The notes beneath the pieces are model-generated. The model was given only the letters and a program-made list of their open reading frames with translations, ran no database searches and was not told the origin of the DNA. Shown here piece by piece: positions 16,828-25,201 of a stretch of DNA of 64,000 nucleotides. The DNA is from Amycolatopsis nigrescens CSC17Ta-90 (GTDB lineage: Bacteria; Actinomycetota; Actinomycetes; Mycobacteriales; Pseudonocardiaceae): contig NZ_ARVW01000001.1 of the NCBI RefSeq assembly GCF_000384315.1, positions 186,001 to 250,000 of the forward strand. The letters are read 5' to 3'. Numbering within the stretch: the stretch's first letter is position 1; each line of letters opens with the position of its first letter. The position numbers and the translations under genes are program-made.

Positions 16828-17892
16828 TCAGGTGAGGAGTTCGGCGAGCTGGGCCATCTCGGTGGCCGGGTCGATCACCGGCTGGATGAGGAGTTCGTCG
16901 ATGCCGGCCTGCTCCAGCGTGGCGATGCGGGTGCGAAGGTCGTCGCGGGTGCCGACCAGCGCCAGGGTGTTCATCAGCGAGGGCAGCACCAGGTCGCGGT
17001 CCTGCGGTGCGATGCGTCCGAGGTAGTTGGGGTAGAGCTTGGTGTGCCGGTCCGGCGCGGTGGCGGTGGTGCCGCGCCGGTCGAGCAGTCGCTGCACCGC
17101 TTCGCGTTCCTCGGGGCCGAGTTGCTCGGCGAAAGAGGGTGTGTCGGCGGCGGTGTCGGCGGCGAAGGCCAGCAGCGACAGGACGAGGTGGCCTGTCACG
17201 TCGCGGGCTGTGTCGCTGTGCGGGTCCTCGTCCTCGTCGAGGATGTGGAGCGCGGTGACCAGGTAGGAATCCGTGCGGGAGTCGGGGGCGCGGAGGGTGT
17301 CCTGGGCGGCGTGGCGGCGGGCGGCGTGCAGCGCGTGCCAGGCGGTGGGGTCCAGCAGGCCGAAGGAGATGAGGCCGGTGCCGCGGCGGCCGGCGACGGC
17401 GGCGGCCTTCGGTCCGAGCGCGGCCACGACGAACTCGATCGGGTCGGTGGTGTGCACGTGCGCCCCGGTGTGCAGGAACCGGATGTCGCGGACGCGGTCA
17501 CCTTCGCGGTACTCGGTCGAGCGTCCGGCGCACAGGTCCTGCAGTGCGGTGGTGAATTTCTCCAGTGCGGCCGCCGTGGTCGGCGGCATGCCCAGGGTGC
17601 GCCGGGCGGTGTTTCCGGTGCCGACCCCGCAGATGATCCGGCCCGGTGCGATGGCGTTGAGGCTGGCGAACCCGCTCGCGGCGGCCGGCGCCGAGCGCAG
17701 CGCCGGTGAGGTCACGCCGATGCCGAGCCTGATGCGGCTGGTGGCCTTCGCGCACAGTCCCAGTGCGACGAAGGGGTCGCCTTGCACCATCGGGGTGTCG
17801 TTCACCCAGAAACTGTGCAAGCCCAACTCCTCGGCCAGCACGGCGAGGTCCTCCACACCGGGGTGTGCGGTGACCACGACGCCTGCGCGCAT
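16828..17892 (-). CDS. LLM-class flavin- or F420-dependent oxidoreductase
   Basis: 354 residues from ATG 17892. Luciferase-like TIM barrel: AEELGLHSFWVNDTP near the start, SRIRLGIGVTSPALRSA for strand 3, and GRIICGVGTGNTARRTLG in the cofactor region; the C-terminal end has LVGTRDDLRTRI and AGIDELLIQP. It lies 33 bp downstream of the MFS gene and ends a three-gene operon whose first gene encodes a GTP-cyclohydrolase-like protein. In this context it could oxidise or reduce a pterin-derived product. Whether it uses FMN or F420 cannot be decided by eye. Confidence 0.85.
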   Translation of the reverse strand: MRAGVVVTAHPGVEDLAVLAEELGLHSFWVNDTPMVQGDPFVALGLCAKATSRIRLGIGVTSPALRSAPAAASGFASLNAIAPGRIICGVGTGNTARRTLGMPPTTAAALEKFTTALQDLCAGRSTEYREGDRVRDIRFLHTGAHVHTTDPIEFVVAALGPKAAAVAGRRGTGLISFGLLDPTAWHALHAARRHAAQDTLRAPDSRTDSYLVTALHILDEDEDPHSDTARDVTGHLVLSLLAFAADTAADTPSFAEQLGPEEREAVQRLLDRRGTTATAPDRHTKLYPNYLGRIAPQDRDLVLPSLMNTLALVGTRDDLRTRIATLEQAGIDELLIQPVIDPATEMAQLAELLT

Positions 17893-17925
17893 GATGCCTC
17901 CAACGTGCTGTCGTTGCTTCGGCGG

Positions 17926-19128
17926 TCAACGGGAAGCCACCAGCTCGGCTTCGCTGAACGCGGCCGGGGACATGGTGCGCCACACGATCCAGGCCCCGAT
18001 GAACTGCACGGCGCCGCCCATCACCCAGACGCCCCGCAGGCTCCAGTGCGCCGCGACCAGGCCGCCGGCCAGTGCACCCAGCGGGGTGAGACCCCAGGCC
18101 AGCGCGCGATGGCTGGTCAGGACCCGGCCGAGCAGGGCGGGCGGGGTGAAACGTTGCCTGCTGGACTGCGAGCAGACGTTCCAGACCAGGGTGGTGGCGG
18201 TCATCAGAATGAGCACCGCACCCACCGCCGGGGGCCATGGCGGCAGGACGGCGATCAGCAGTTCCAGCAGGGCGACGAAACTCTGGGCAAGGCGCATCGA
18301 CCAGGAATAGCCCAGCCGCCCCACGATCCGGTGCACGAAGAAGGAGGACGCCACCCACCCCACGGCCATGCAGGCGAGCAGGGCACCGTAGCCGACCGCG
18401 CCGATCCGCAGTTCCTGCGTCGCGTAGAGGACGAGCATGGTGGCGCTCGCGCTCGCGGCGAAGGAGCCGAGCGCCACGGTGATGGTGATCGAGCGCAGTA
18501 GCCGGGTGCGAACCAGGTACTTCAGCCCTTCGGTGAGGTCGTGCAGCGGACGCGCTTTGGCGGCGGCGACCGACGCCGAGCGCAGGCCCCTGCTCAGCAC
18601 GAGTGCCGACACCGCCAGCACGCACGCCGCCCAGGCGGGAGCCCCGGCGCTGAGCGCGAGCAGGGCACCGGCGGCCGGCGGGACGATGAACTGCACGATC
18701 CCCTGGTCGATCACCTGAAGCCGGGCGTTCGCCGCGGGCAGCCGGTCCCGCTCCACGATTTCCGGCACCAGTACGCCGCTGACCCCGTTCCCGAGCACCT
18801 GCGTCGAGGTCACCAGGAACGCGACCACCAGCAGCAGCGGCAGGCTCAGCGACCCGGCCGTGCCGGCGACCGCCAGGATCAGCGCCGCGCACACCTGCAC
18901 CCCGTAGGCCCAGGCGAGCACCGTCGTGCGCCGCACCCGGTCGATCAGCAGCCCGGCGAACAAGGAGAAGAGCAACCACGGCGCCTGCCCCACCACGTTG
19001 ACCAGCGAAACCTCACGCGGGTCCGTGGTGATCGAGACCGCGAGCAACGGCAACGCCGCCAGCAACAGCCCCTCACTCGCCGAACCGGACACCGCCACCG
19101 CTTGAAGCCGTACCCATTTGCCAGCCAC
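17926..19128 (-). CDS. MFS transporter (12-TM exporter)
   Basis: 400 residues from GTG 19128 with about 12 hydrophobic segments. The helix 2-3 loop reads LFAGLLIDRVRRTTVLAW, the MFS motif A variant xGxxxDRxxRR; EIVERDRLPAANARLQVID is typical of the enterobactin-exporter-like (EntS/MFS_3) group. Second gene of the operon, 28 bp after the GTP-cyclohydrolase-like gene and 33 bp before the LLM oxidoreductase gene. A plausible exporter for the product of that operon. Confidence 0.85.
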   Translation of the reverse strand: MAGKWVRLQAVAVSGSASEGLLLAALPLLAVSITTDPREVSLVNVVGQAPWLLFSLFAGLLIDRVRRTTVLAWAYGVQVCAALILAVAGTAGSLSLPLLLVVAFLVTSTQVLGNGVSGVLVPEIVERDRLPAANARLQVIDQGIVQFIVPPAAGALLALSAGAPAWAACVLAVSALVLSRGLRSASVAAAKARPLHDLTEGLKYLVRTRLLRSITITVALGSFAASASATMLVLYATQELRIGAVGYGALLACMAVGWVASSFFVHRIVGRLGYSWSMRLAQSFVALLELLIAVLPPWPPAVGAVLILMTATTLVWNVCSQSSRQRFTPPALLGRVLTSHRALAWGLTPLGALAGGLVAAHWSLRGVWVMGGAVQFIGAWIVWRTMSPAAFSEAELVASR

Positions 19129-19156
19129 GACCTCTGCCCCCAGGAGTCCACCAGTT

Positions 19157-19780
19157 CTAGCTGCGTCCTCCAGACCTTACGTCGTGCTCGTCGAGCAGGG
19201 ACAGGAATTCCGCCCTGGTCCTGGGATCCGACCGCAGGGAGCCCAGCAGGCAACTGGTCACCAGCTCCGCGCCCGCGGACTGCTCCCCTCGCAGGCAGGC
19301 GCACAGATGGGTGGCGGAAACCACCACGCCCACTCCGCCGGCGTGGAGCATTTCCTCCACTCCGCGCGCAATTTGCCCGGTCAGATATTCCTGGGTCTGC
19401 GCGTTTCTCGCGAAATGACGAACGGTACCGACGAGTTCGGGAACATCGATCGACCAGCCACCGGGAATATAACCGACGTGCGCGAAGCCGAAGAACGGCA
19501 GCAGATGACAGGAGCACAGGCTGGTGAACTGAATGGATTGGACCAGGGTCAGGCATTCGTCCTGCTCGCCACTGGGCGACAGGGCGGGCGCAAAAGGTTG
19601 CGGCTTCAGGAAATCGGATAACAGGGCGACCAGTGCCTCGGCGGTCTCCGCGGTTTGCGCACCTGCCGGACGGGCATCCAGCACCTGCAGCAGATCACGG
19701 ACTCCGAGTTCCGCCTTTTTCAGATCGCCCGGCTGTCTTTGGCCCGGAATGTCCAGCCCTTGGCGGCTGTCCGGAATCAC
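19157..19780 (-). CDS. Atypical GTP cyclohydrolase I (FolE-like)
   Basis: 207 residues. The FolE core is clear: SLCSCHLLPFFGFAHVGYIP (residues 87-106), QEYLTGQIARGVEEML (130-145), and GVGVVVSATHLCACLRG (149-165), then TRAEFLSLL. Zinc ligands corresponding to E. coli Cys110, His113 and Cys181 remain (Cys89, His92, Cys160), as do His158, the Gln-Glu pair 130-131 and Arg164. However, the usual CEHH is CSCH: Glu111 is Ser90 and His112 is Cys91, and the LSK segment is lost (DVPELVG). A housekeeping FolE is therefore unlikely; altered chemistry on GTP or a related purine is possible. Start GTG 19780; a good GGAGG lies further upstream in front of a 12-bp tandem repeat, so the N-terminus is uncertain. 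Confidence 0.85.
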   Translation of the reverse strand: MIPDSRQGLDIPGQRQPGDLKKAELGVRDLLQVLDARPAGAQTAETAEALVALLSDFLKPQPFAPALSPSGEQDECLTLVQSIQFTSLCSCHLLPFFGFAHVGYIPGGWSIDVPELVGTVRHFARNAQTQEYLTGQIARGVEEMLHAGGVGVVVSATHLCACLRGEQSAGAELVTSCLLGSLRSDPRTRAEFLSLLDEHDVRSGGRS

Positions 19781-20103
19781 GATCTCAACCCCGATGAAGT
19801 CCCGGATGACAGCCCGGATGACAGCATTGCCCTACCTCCGCTCGCCGGCCCGCAGAACGTCCTGATTCTAACCCGCTGTCACCGGTTTCGCCTGACCGGA
19901 ACCCGGCCACCCCGTGCCCGCGAGCGGCCGTCGCAGCGCGTAGTAGCCTTGAACCGGCGGTCAGGGCCGACCGCGCCGGGGGGTGCGATCCGCGGAAGCC
20001 CTGCTCAGCGGTGTTTGTCCGGGTGCGGGCGGTTCGCTACCTTGTGGAGAGTGACCATAGCTTTGGGTTGTCCATCGCCGAGATGCTGCGAGAGGTAGGA
20101 CAT
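19781..20103. other. Divergent intergenic region between FolE-like and FolP2-like genes
   Basis: Contains the tandem repeat at 19801-19824 and must hold both divergent promoters. A minus-strand frame in line with the FolE-like gene reads AVIRAVIRDFIGVEIV but has no start codon before a TAG. No palindromic operator was seen. The last 20 bp carry the ribosome binding site of the FolP2-like gene. Confidence 0.5.
19801..19824. repeat. 12-bp perfect tandem duplication
   Basis: CCCGGATGACAG occurs twice in direct succession just upstream of the FolE-like start. As the unit is 12 bp, duplication would not change a reading frame through it. Confidence 0.8.
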
Positions 20104-20997
20104 ATGCCGCCGGTGGATCCCACCGAGGTCGATTTGGTGTTCCGTGGTCGCAAAGTGGTCCGGGATCGGGCACTGATCATGGCCATCATCAACCGGACAA
20201 CCGATTCCTTCTTCGACCAGGGCGCCACTTTCGGCGAAGAAGAAGCGCAGAACGCGATTAGCCGGGCCGTGGCGGCCGGCGCGGACGTCATCGACATCGG
20301 CGGTGTGCGGGCCGAAGCCGGCCCGGAGGTCAGTACCGGCGAGGAGATCGACCGCGTGGCGCCCGTCGTGCAATGGGCCAGGGAAACGTATCCGGATCTG
20401 TTTATCAGCGTCGACACCTGGCGCCGTGAAGTCGGCGAGGAAGTGTGCCGGGTCGGCGCGGACATCATCAACGACAGCTGGGCGGCGGCCGAACCGGAAT
20501 TGATGGATGTCGCGGCCAAGTACGGCACCGGCTATATCTGCACGCACACCGGCGGCCAAGCGCCGCGGACGGTGCCCGTCCGGCCGCGGTACGAGGACGT
20601 GGTGGCGACCGTGGTGGAGGAAACCGTCCGGCTGGCCGAACTCGCGGCGGCCAAGGGGGTTCCGCGGGGCGGCATCCTCATCGACCCCACGCTCGGCATC
20701 CTGTACGGCAAGGACACCGACTACAACGTCACGCTGCTGCGCCACGTGCGAGCGTTCGTGGACACCGGCTGGCCGGTCCTGATGGCGATCTCGAACAAGG
20801 ACTTCATCGGCGAGATCCTGGACGCGGACCTCGAGGACCGGATGGTGGGGACCTTGGCGGCCACCGCGTACGCGGCGAACGCCGGAGCGGTGATGTTCCG
20901 GGCCCATCACGTCCGCGAAACCCGCCAGGTGGCCGAGATGATCGCGACCATCAACGGCAGCCGCCCGCCGTCCCGGCCCTACCAGTGGACCGCCTGA
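20104..20997 (+). CDS. FolP2-like dihydropteroate synthase homologue
   Basis: 297 residues from ATG 20104, preceded by GAGAGGTAGGACAT (good ribosome binding site). TIM-barrel DHPS family, closest in motif to mycobacterial FolP2: ALIMAIINRTTDSFFDQGAT (23-42), GADVIDIGGVRAEAG (59-73), ISVDTWRREVG (101-111), INDSWAA (122-128), CTHTGGQAPR (146-155), LIDPTLGILYGKD (192-204), MAISNKDFIGE (227-237), MFRAHHV (264-270). Compared with true DHPS the pABA/pterin loops are altered (HTGG for MHxxG, SNK for SRK). FolP2 proteins have no proven DHPS activity. It is divergent from the FolE-like operon rather than beside gpgS, where the usual copy sits in mycobacteria, so it is probably a specialised paralogue acting on a pterin. 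Confidence 0.85.
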   Translation: MPPVDPTEVDLVFRGRKVVRDRALIMAIINRTTDSFFDQGATFGEEEAQNAISRAVAAGADVIDIGGVRAEAGPEVSTGEEIDRVAPVVQWARETYPDLFISVDTWRREVGEEVCRVGADIINDSWAAAEPELMDVAAKYGTGYICTHTGGQAPRTVPVRPRYEDVVATVVEETVRLAELAAAKGVPRGGILIDPTLGILYGKDTDYNVTLLRHVRAFVDTGWPVLMAISNKDFIGEILDADLEDRMVGTLAATAYAANAGAVMFRAHHVRETRQVAEMIATINGSRPPSRPYQWTA

Positions 20998-21010
20998 CGC
21001 GGCGCGATCT

Positions 21011-21817
21011 TCAAGAGCGGGACGCCTTTTCGCCGTGCACAGCGGTGTACTCGGCGGCGAGCCACGGAGCCAGGTCGTCGATGAGCATGCCGAGCACCGC
21101 CGGTGCCGCTGAGGGTGTGCGCCCGGTGGCCGCGGCGATCCGCATCTGCGGGGCACGCGCACGGTAGTAGCGGCCGAAGAGTTCGGCGGACTCGTCCAAG
21201 TCGCTGGTCCAGCCACCCCAGCGGGGCATGATCAGGGTGAACCCGGTCCGGACGATCCGGCGGGCCACGCGGCGGCTGAGCGCCCTGCGTTCGCCATCGG
21301 TGGCGGCTTCCGCGGCCCGGGTGCGCCAGTCCGCGAGCATGAGGGCGAGGTCGCCGTTCGTCTCGCGGGCGAGCAAGGACGTGGGGCGATAGCGAGGCAG
21401 CCGCACGGCGAGGTCGTCACCGAGCAGCGGGGTGCACAGGCAGGCGACGAAGAAGCCGCCGTCGTGGCGTTCGATATCGCTGAGCAGATTGCGAGTGCTG
21501 GCCAGCTGGATGCCGGTGCCGTCGATCTGGGGGAAAGCGCGGTCGAGTGCGGCCTCGATGAGGTCGGCGTCGGCGCGGTCGGCGTCGGTCGGCTCGTCGT
21601 GCAGTGCCAGCAGCAGGTCGAGGTCGGAGGTCCCGGGGACGGCGGTGCCACGGGGGATGCTGCCGTAGAGGTAGGCGCTGTGCAGCCGCGCGCCGCCGAA
21701 CGTCTGGGCGATCCGCGCACGGGCGGCGTCGACGACAGCGCCGAACGCCGCCGGCACCCGGTCCAGCGCACCTTCACGGGCGATCGCGCCGTCGTGGTCC
21801 AGCCCTCGTCCGCTCAT
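21011..21817 (-). CDS. Nucleotidyltransferase, aminoglycoside adenylyltransferase-like
   Basis: 268 residues from ATG 21817. The N-terminal nucleotidyltransferase motif is LYGSIPRGTAVPGTSDLDLL (GS...SDxDL, with the two metal-binding Asp). The middle and C-terminal parts are helical, like the C-domain of ANT(3'')/AadA-type proteins. Length matches AadA (about 260). It may modify an aminoglycoside or another small hydroxyl compound; many actinobacterial members are uncharacterised. The frame runs further upstream through the palindrome region but MSGRGLD is the sensible start. Not clearly linked to its neighbours. Confidence 0.75.
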   Translation of the reverse strand: MSGRGLDHDGAIAREGALDRVPAAFGAVVDAARARIAQTFGGARLHSAYLYGSIPRGTAVPGTSDLDLLLALHDEPTDADRADADLIEAALDRAFPQIDGTGIQLASTRNLLSDIERHDGGFFVACLCTPLLGDDLAVRLPRYRPTSLLARETNGDLALMLADWRTRAAEAATDGERRALSRRVARRIVRTGFTLIMPRWGGWTSDLDESAELFGRYYRARAPQMRIAAATGRTPSAAPAVLGMLIDDLAPWLAAEYTAVHGEKASRS

Positions 21818-21899
21818 CTGCTCACTGTGACTGGGATTCGCCCACTTCGGCGACCCGGCACCGCGGTAAGCCCCGCACCTTTCTCGCCGACGGAAACGA

Positions 21900-21948
21900 G
21901 CCCAATGTGACGTTTGGCCAATAGAACGAGCCAAACGTCACATTGGGC
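21900..21948. repeat. 19-bp perfect inverted repeat (REP-like or hairpin terminator)
   Basis: GCCCAATGTGACGTTTGGC (21900-21918) and its exact complement (21930-21948) surround an 11-nt spacer. Both arms are preceded by AACGAG, so a larger unit is duplicated in opposite sense. It lies downstream of the PhzF-like gene stop (21988) and upstream of the nucleotidyltransferase start, where it could end transcription of the former; there is no T tract. The form is that of a mobile extragenic palindrome. Confidence 0.8.
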
Positions 21949-21987
21949 CAGGTCCAGGAGGGGTGCACGGCGAAATGCCCGGCCAGG

Positions 21988-22662
21988 TCAGAGGGAACGG
22001 GTTCCGTCCAGGACGACCCTGCCGCCGACCTCCACCGTGCCGTCCGGCCCCGGCCTGGTCAGGATCTGCGATCCCTTGCCCTGCGCGATGTCCAGTGCCC
22101 GGCCCAGCTCGGCGGTGAGCACGATCGCGGACGCGCCGGTCGCCTCGTCCTCGACGATGCCGTCGCCCCGGCGGGGAAATCCCCTGGCCCGCACCCGGCC
22201 GGCGGCCTGCTCGCGCCACGCCCAGGCGTACAGCCAGCCCTCCCCCGGCGGCGGGCTCGGCAGGGCGTCCACCTCTTCGGCCGACGCGTGCTGCCGCATG
22301 AGCCTGCCGGGCGCCCACGCCGCGCGGCCGCTGACCCAGGTGAACTCGCCCTCCTGCCTGGTCGGCACCGGTCCCGCCGGCGGGTGCAGCACCGCCGGCC
22401 CGGTGCTCAGCCGACCCAGCAGCCAGGAGACGCCGACCAGCGGATGCCCGGCGAACGGCAGCCGCACGCTGGGCGTGTAGATGTCGACCGTGCCGGTACC
22501 GGCGTCGTCGACGAAGACGGTCTCGCTGAAGCCCAGCCGCGCGGCCACGGCCTGGCGGTCCTGTCCGGCCGCGACGGCGGGCCCGTCGAGAACCACGCCC
22601 AGCTCGTTGCCATAACGCCCGTCGGGGCCGCAGAACACGCGAAGAACATGGAGAGCTGTCAC
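21988..22662 (-). CDS. PhzF-family isomerase/epimerase-like protein
   Basis: 224 residues, somewhat shorter than the usual 260-300. Family marks: VFCGPDGRYGNELGVVLDG at the start, FSETVFV with the conserved catalytic Glu of PhzF, LPFAGHPLVG, and DEATGASA near the C-terminus. PhzF isomerises trans-2,3-dihydro-3-hydroxyanthranilate in phenazine synthesis, but most homologues act in unknown pathways. No other phenazine gene is near, so a phenazine role is unlikely. Its start overlaps the stop of the NCS1 permease gene by 4 bp, so the two form an operon and the substrate may be related to the imported nucleobase. Confidence 0.82.
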   Translation of the reverse strand: MTALHVLRVFCGPDGRYGNELGVVLDGPAVAAGQDRQAVAARLGFSETVFVDDAGTGTVDIYTPSVRLPFAGHPLVGVSWLLGRLSTGPAVLHPPAGPVPTRQEGEFTWVSGRAAWAPGRLMRQHASAEEVDALPSPPPGEGWLYAWAWREQAAGRVRARGFPRRGDGIVEDEATGASAIVLTAELGRALDIAQGKGSQILTRPGPDGTVEVGGRVVLDGTRSL

Positions 22663-24092
22663 GCCACCAGGCTAACCGGGCTCGCCGGGCCGAAGACCTC
22701 GCGAGGCTCCGGGAACAGCTTGTTCAGCAGCGGGTAGGCGATGGCCGCGGTGCACAGCGTCACCACCAGGCTGAGGTCGACCCCACCCGCGATGCCGCTC
22801 AGCGGGCCCGTGATCATCGGCGTGTTCGCGCACAGCAGGCCCAGCGCGGTGGCCGGGATCCAGGCCCCCATCGCGCGCCAGTTCACCCCGTGCCGGAACC
22901 AGTAGCGCCCGCCGCGGCGGCCCTCGTTGAACACCTGCAGATCCTCGACGTCGTAGAAGCCGCGGCGTTGCACGTAGCCGATCATCATGATCACCATCCA
23001 CGGCGACGTGCACAGCACGATCAGGGTGGCGAACGCGTTGATGCTGGACACCATGTCCAGCACGAAGTTGCCGACGAAGATGAACACCACGCTCAGCGAG
23101 CCGATCAGCAGCGTCGCCCGCACCCGCGACAGCCGCGGGAAGATCGAGCTGAAGTCGAGGCCGGTGCCGTACAGCGCGGTGGTGCCCGTGGACAGCCCGC
23201 CGATCAGCGCCACCACGATCAGCGGAATCGCGTACCAGAGCGGGGAAATCGCGGTCAGGCCGGTGATGTAGTCGGCCGGGTCGGCGACCAGGGTCGCGGT
23301 CGCGATGCCGAACCCGAACGGCAGCAGCGTGGCCACCTGGGCCAGGAACGGCGCCGCCAGCAGCGAACGGCGGCGGTAGGTGGCCGGGATGTAGCGCGAC
23401 CAGTCGCCGAGGAAGGCGCCGAACGAGATCGGGTTCGCCAGCGTCGTGAGCACCGCCAGGATGAACGTCGGCCCGAACGTACCGAGCGCGTAGACACCGG
23501 TACCCGCGAACCCCGGGTCGAAGCTGCCACCGTAGGCGAAGCCCCCGAGCAGCATGATCACCGTGCCGAGCACCACCGCGACCCGGTTGACCAGCAGCAT
23601 GAACCGGTACCCGTACAGGCAGACGACAAGCGTCGCGATCGCGATCAGGCCGTAGGCCACCGCCCGCAGTGCCGCGCCGCCGTCGAAGCCGAACAGCCGC
23701 TGCGCCGCGCCGGCCACCGCGTCCCCGCTGACCCAGACCGAGATCGCGAAGAAGGTGATCGCGGTCAGCAGCGACAGGAACGACCCGACGCACCGGCCGA
23801 CCACGCCGAAGTGCGCCCCCGAGGACACCGCGTTGTTCGTCCTGGTCCGCGGCCCGAACAACGCCATCGGCGAAAGCACCAGCCCGCCGGCGACCACCCC
23901 GATCGCAACCGCGGCCACCGCCGCCCAGAAGCTCAGGCCGTACGCGATCGGCAGGGTGCCGAGGATGATCGTGGCGAAGGTGTTCGCCCCGCCGAACGCG
24001 AGCCGGAACAGGTCGCGCGGACGCGACGTCTGCTCCGCGACCGGAATCGGCGCGATCCCGTGCTGCTCGACCTCGGTGACCTTCTCACTCAT
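22659..24092 (-). CDS. NCS1-family nucleobase:cation symporter (purine/cytosine permease-like)
   Basis: 477 residues, about 12 hydrophobic segments. Typical features: a short N-terminal cytoplasmic arm ending RDLFRLAFGGANTFATIILG, TRTNNAVSSGAHFGVVGRC in helix 3, DWSRYIPATYRRRS after helix 6 (the conserved DxSRY loop of the CodB group), and YGTGLDFSSIFPRLSR. Imports cytosine, purines, allantoin or hydantoins in related systems. The PhzF-like gene follows with a 4-bp overlap. Confidence 0.88.
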   Translation of the reverse strand: MSEKVTEVEQHGIAPIPVAEQTSRPRDLFRLAFGGANTFATIILGTLPIAYGLSFWAAVAAVAIGVVAGGLVLSPMALFGPRTRTNNAVSSGAHFGVVGRCVGSFLSLLTAITFFAISVWVSGDAVAGAAQRLFGFDGGAALRAVAYGLIAIATLVVCLYGYRFMLLVNRVAVVLGTVIMLLGGFAYGGSFDPGFAGTGVYALGTFGPTFILAVLTTLANPISFGAFLGDWSRYIPATYRRRSLLAAPFLAQVATLLPFGFGIATATLVADPADYITGLTAISPLWYAIPLIVVALIGGLSTGTTALYGTGLDFSSIFPRLSRVRATLLIGSLSVVFIFVGNFVLDMVSSINAFATLIVLCTSPWMVIMMIGYVQRRGFYDVEDLQVFNEGRRGGRYWFRHGVNWRAMGAWIPATALGLLCANTPMITGPLSGIAGGVDLSLVVTLCTAAIAYPLLNKLFPEPREVFGPASPVSLVA

Positions 24093-24268
24093 GGGCGCTC
24101 CTGCTCAGGCTGCCGCGGATGTTCGGGTCACCTTAGGTTCGGCCGGCAGCTACCCGGCCTGGACGATCCGTCCCAGTCCGGGGCGGGCACGGGATCGAAT
24201 GACCCAGGCCGGAATGTCAGGACGTGCACCCGGGTTGAGCGGATCATCCCGCGGAAGGAGTCCGTCCG

Positions 24269-25201
24269 ATGCCGGCCTCGCAGTTCTCGGCCGCCGCCCA
24301 ACAGGTTCTGGACCTGTTCGCGGAGGTCTTCCCGCCCGATCCGCAGGACGCGACCGTGGAGCAGCTGCGCGCGGCCGACGACCGGTTCTTCGGCAGCCAG
24401 ACCCCGCCCGACGCGGTCGTCGAACCGGTGCGCGCGGGCGGGGTCCCGTCGCTCTGGGTCGGCGTGCCCGGCAGCGCGGAAGACCGGGCGGTGATCCTGT
24501 TCCACGGCGGCGGCTACCTGATGGGCTCGGCCTACGGCTGGCGGGGAGTCGCCGCGGAGATCGCGCGCGCCACCGGTTTCCGGGTGCTGGCCGTGGACTA
24601 CCGCCTGGCGCCGGAGCACACCTTCCCGGCCGCGCAGCAGGATGCCGTCGCGGCCTACGAATGGGTCGCCGCCCAGCTGGGACCGCAGGCCGTGGTGCTG
24701 GCCGGCGCCTCCTCCGGCGGCAACCTCGTGCTCACCGCTCTGCACGCCATCCGGGCGAAGGGGCTGCCGATGCCGGCGGCGGCGGTCGCGGCCTCGCCGT
24801 GGACCGACATGACGCTCACCGCGGCCACCCTGGAGTCCCACGCCGACCGCGATCCCCTGGTGAGCAAGGCGATGCTCACCAGGCTGCGCGAGACCTACCT
24901 TGGCGACCACGATCCCCGGGACCCGCTGGCTTCCCCGCTCTACGGTCCGCTCGATGATCTCCCGCCGCTGCTGCTCATCGCGGGAACCGACGAAACCGTC
25001 CTCGACGACACGCGGAACTTCGCGGCGGCGGCGACGCATGCGGGAGCCACCGTGGACGTGCACCTCTACCAGGGGGTGTTCCACCTGTGGCACAACTTCC
25101 CCGCGATCATCCCGGAAGGACGCGCCGCGATCACCGAAATCGGCGCGTTCATCCGGAAACACGCCCGCCGGCGCTGGCTCACCTGGCCAGCAGTTCCTTG
25201 A
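24269..25201 (+). CDS. Alpha/beta hydrolase of the hormone-sensitive-lipase family (esterase)
   Basis: 310 residues. HSL family motifs: [11 protein letters not shown] (HGGG oxyanion motif), [14 protein letters not shown], and nucleophile GASSGGN; the acid lies in [10 protein letters not shown] and the base in VFHLWHNF. Cytosolic esterase of short-chain acyl esters. Start ATG 24269 follows GGAAGGAGTCCG. Its 3' end overlaps that of the convergent MetX-like hydrolase gene by 23 bp. Confidence 0.9.
   Translation: MPASQFSAAAQQVLDLFAEVFPPDPQDATVEQLRAADDRFFGSQTPPDAVVEPVRAGGVPSLWVGVPGSAEDRAVILFHGGGYLMGSAYGWRGVAAEIARATGFRVLAVDYRLAPEHTFPAAQQDAVAAYEWVAAQLGPQAVVLAGASSGGNLVLTALHAIRAKGLPMPAAAVAASPWTDMTLTAATLESHADRDPLVSKAMLTRLRETYLGDHDPRDPLASPLYGPLDDLPPLLLIAGTDETVLDDTRNFAAAATHAGATVDVHLYQGVFHLWHNFPAIIPEGRAAITEIGAFIRKHARRRWLTWPAVP

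Noticed and set aside
21950-22660. Phenazine cluster suggested by a PhzF-like protein
   Set aside because: No other phz genes; PhzF homologues are widespread, and this one is in an operon with a nucleobase permease.
22890-24494. Plus-strand open frame of 534 codons opposite the NCS1 permease
   Set aside because: Composition almost wholly Arg, Gln, Asp, Pro and His, as expected from the complement of a high-GC membrane protein gene.
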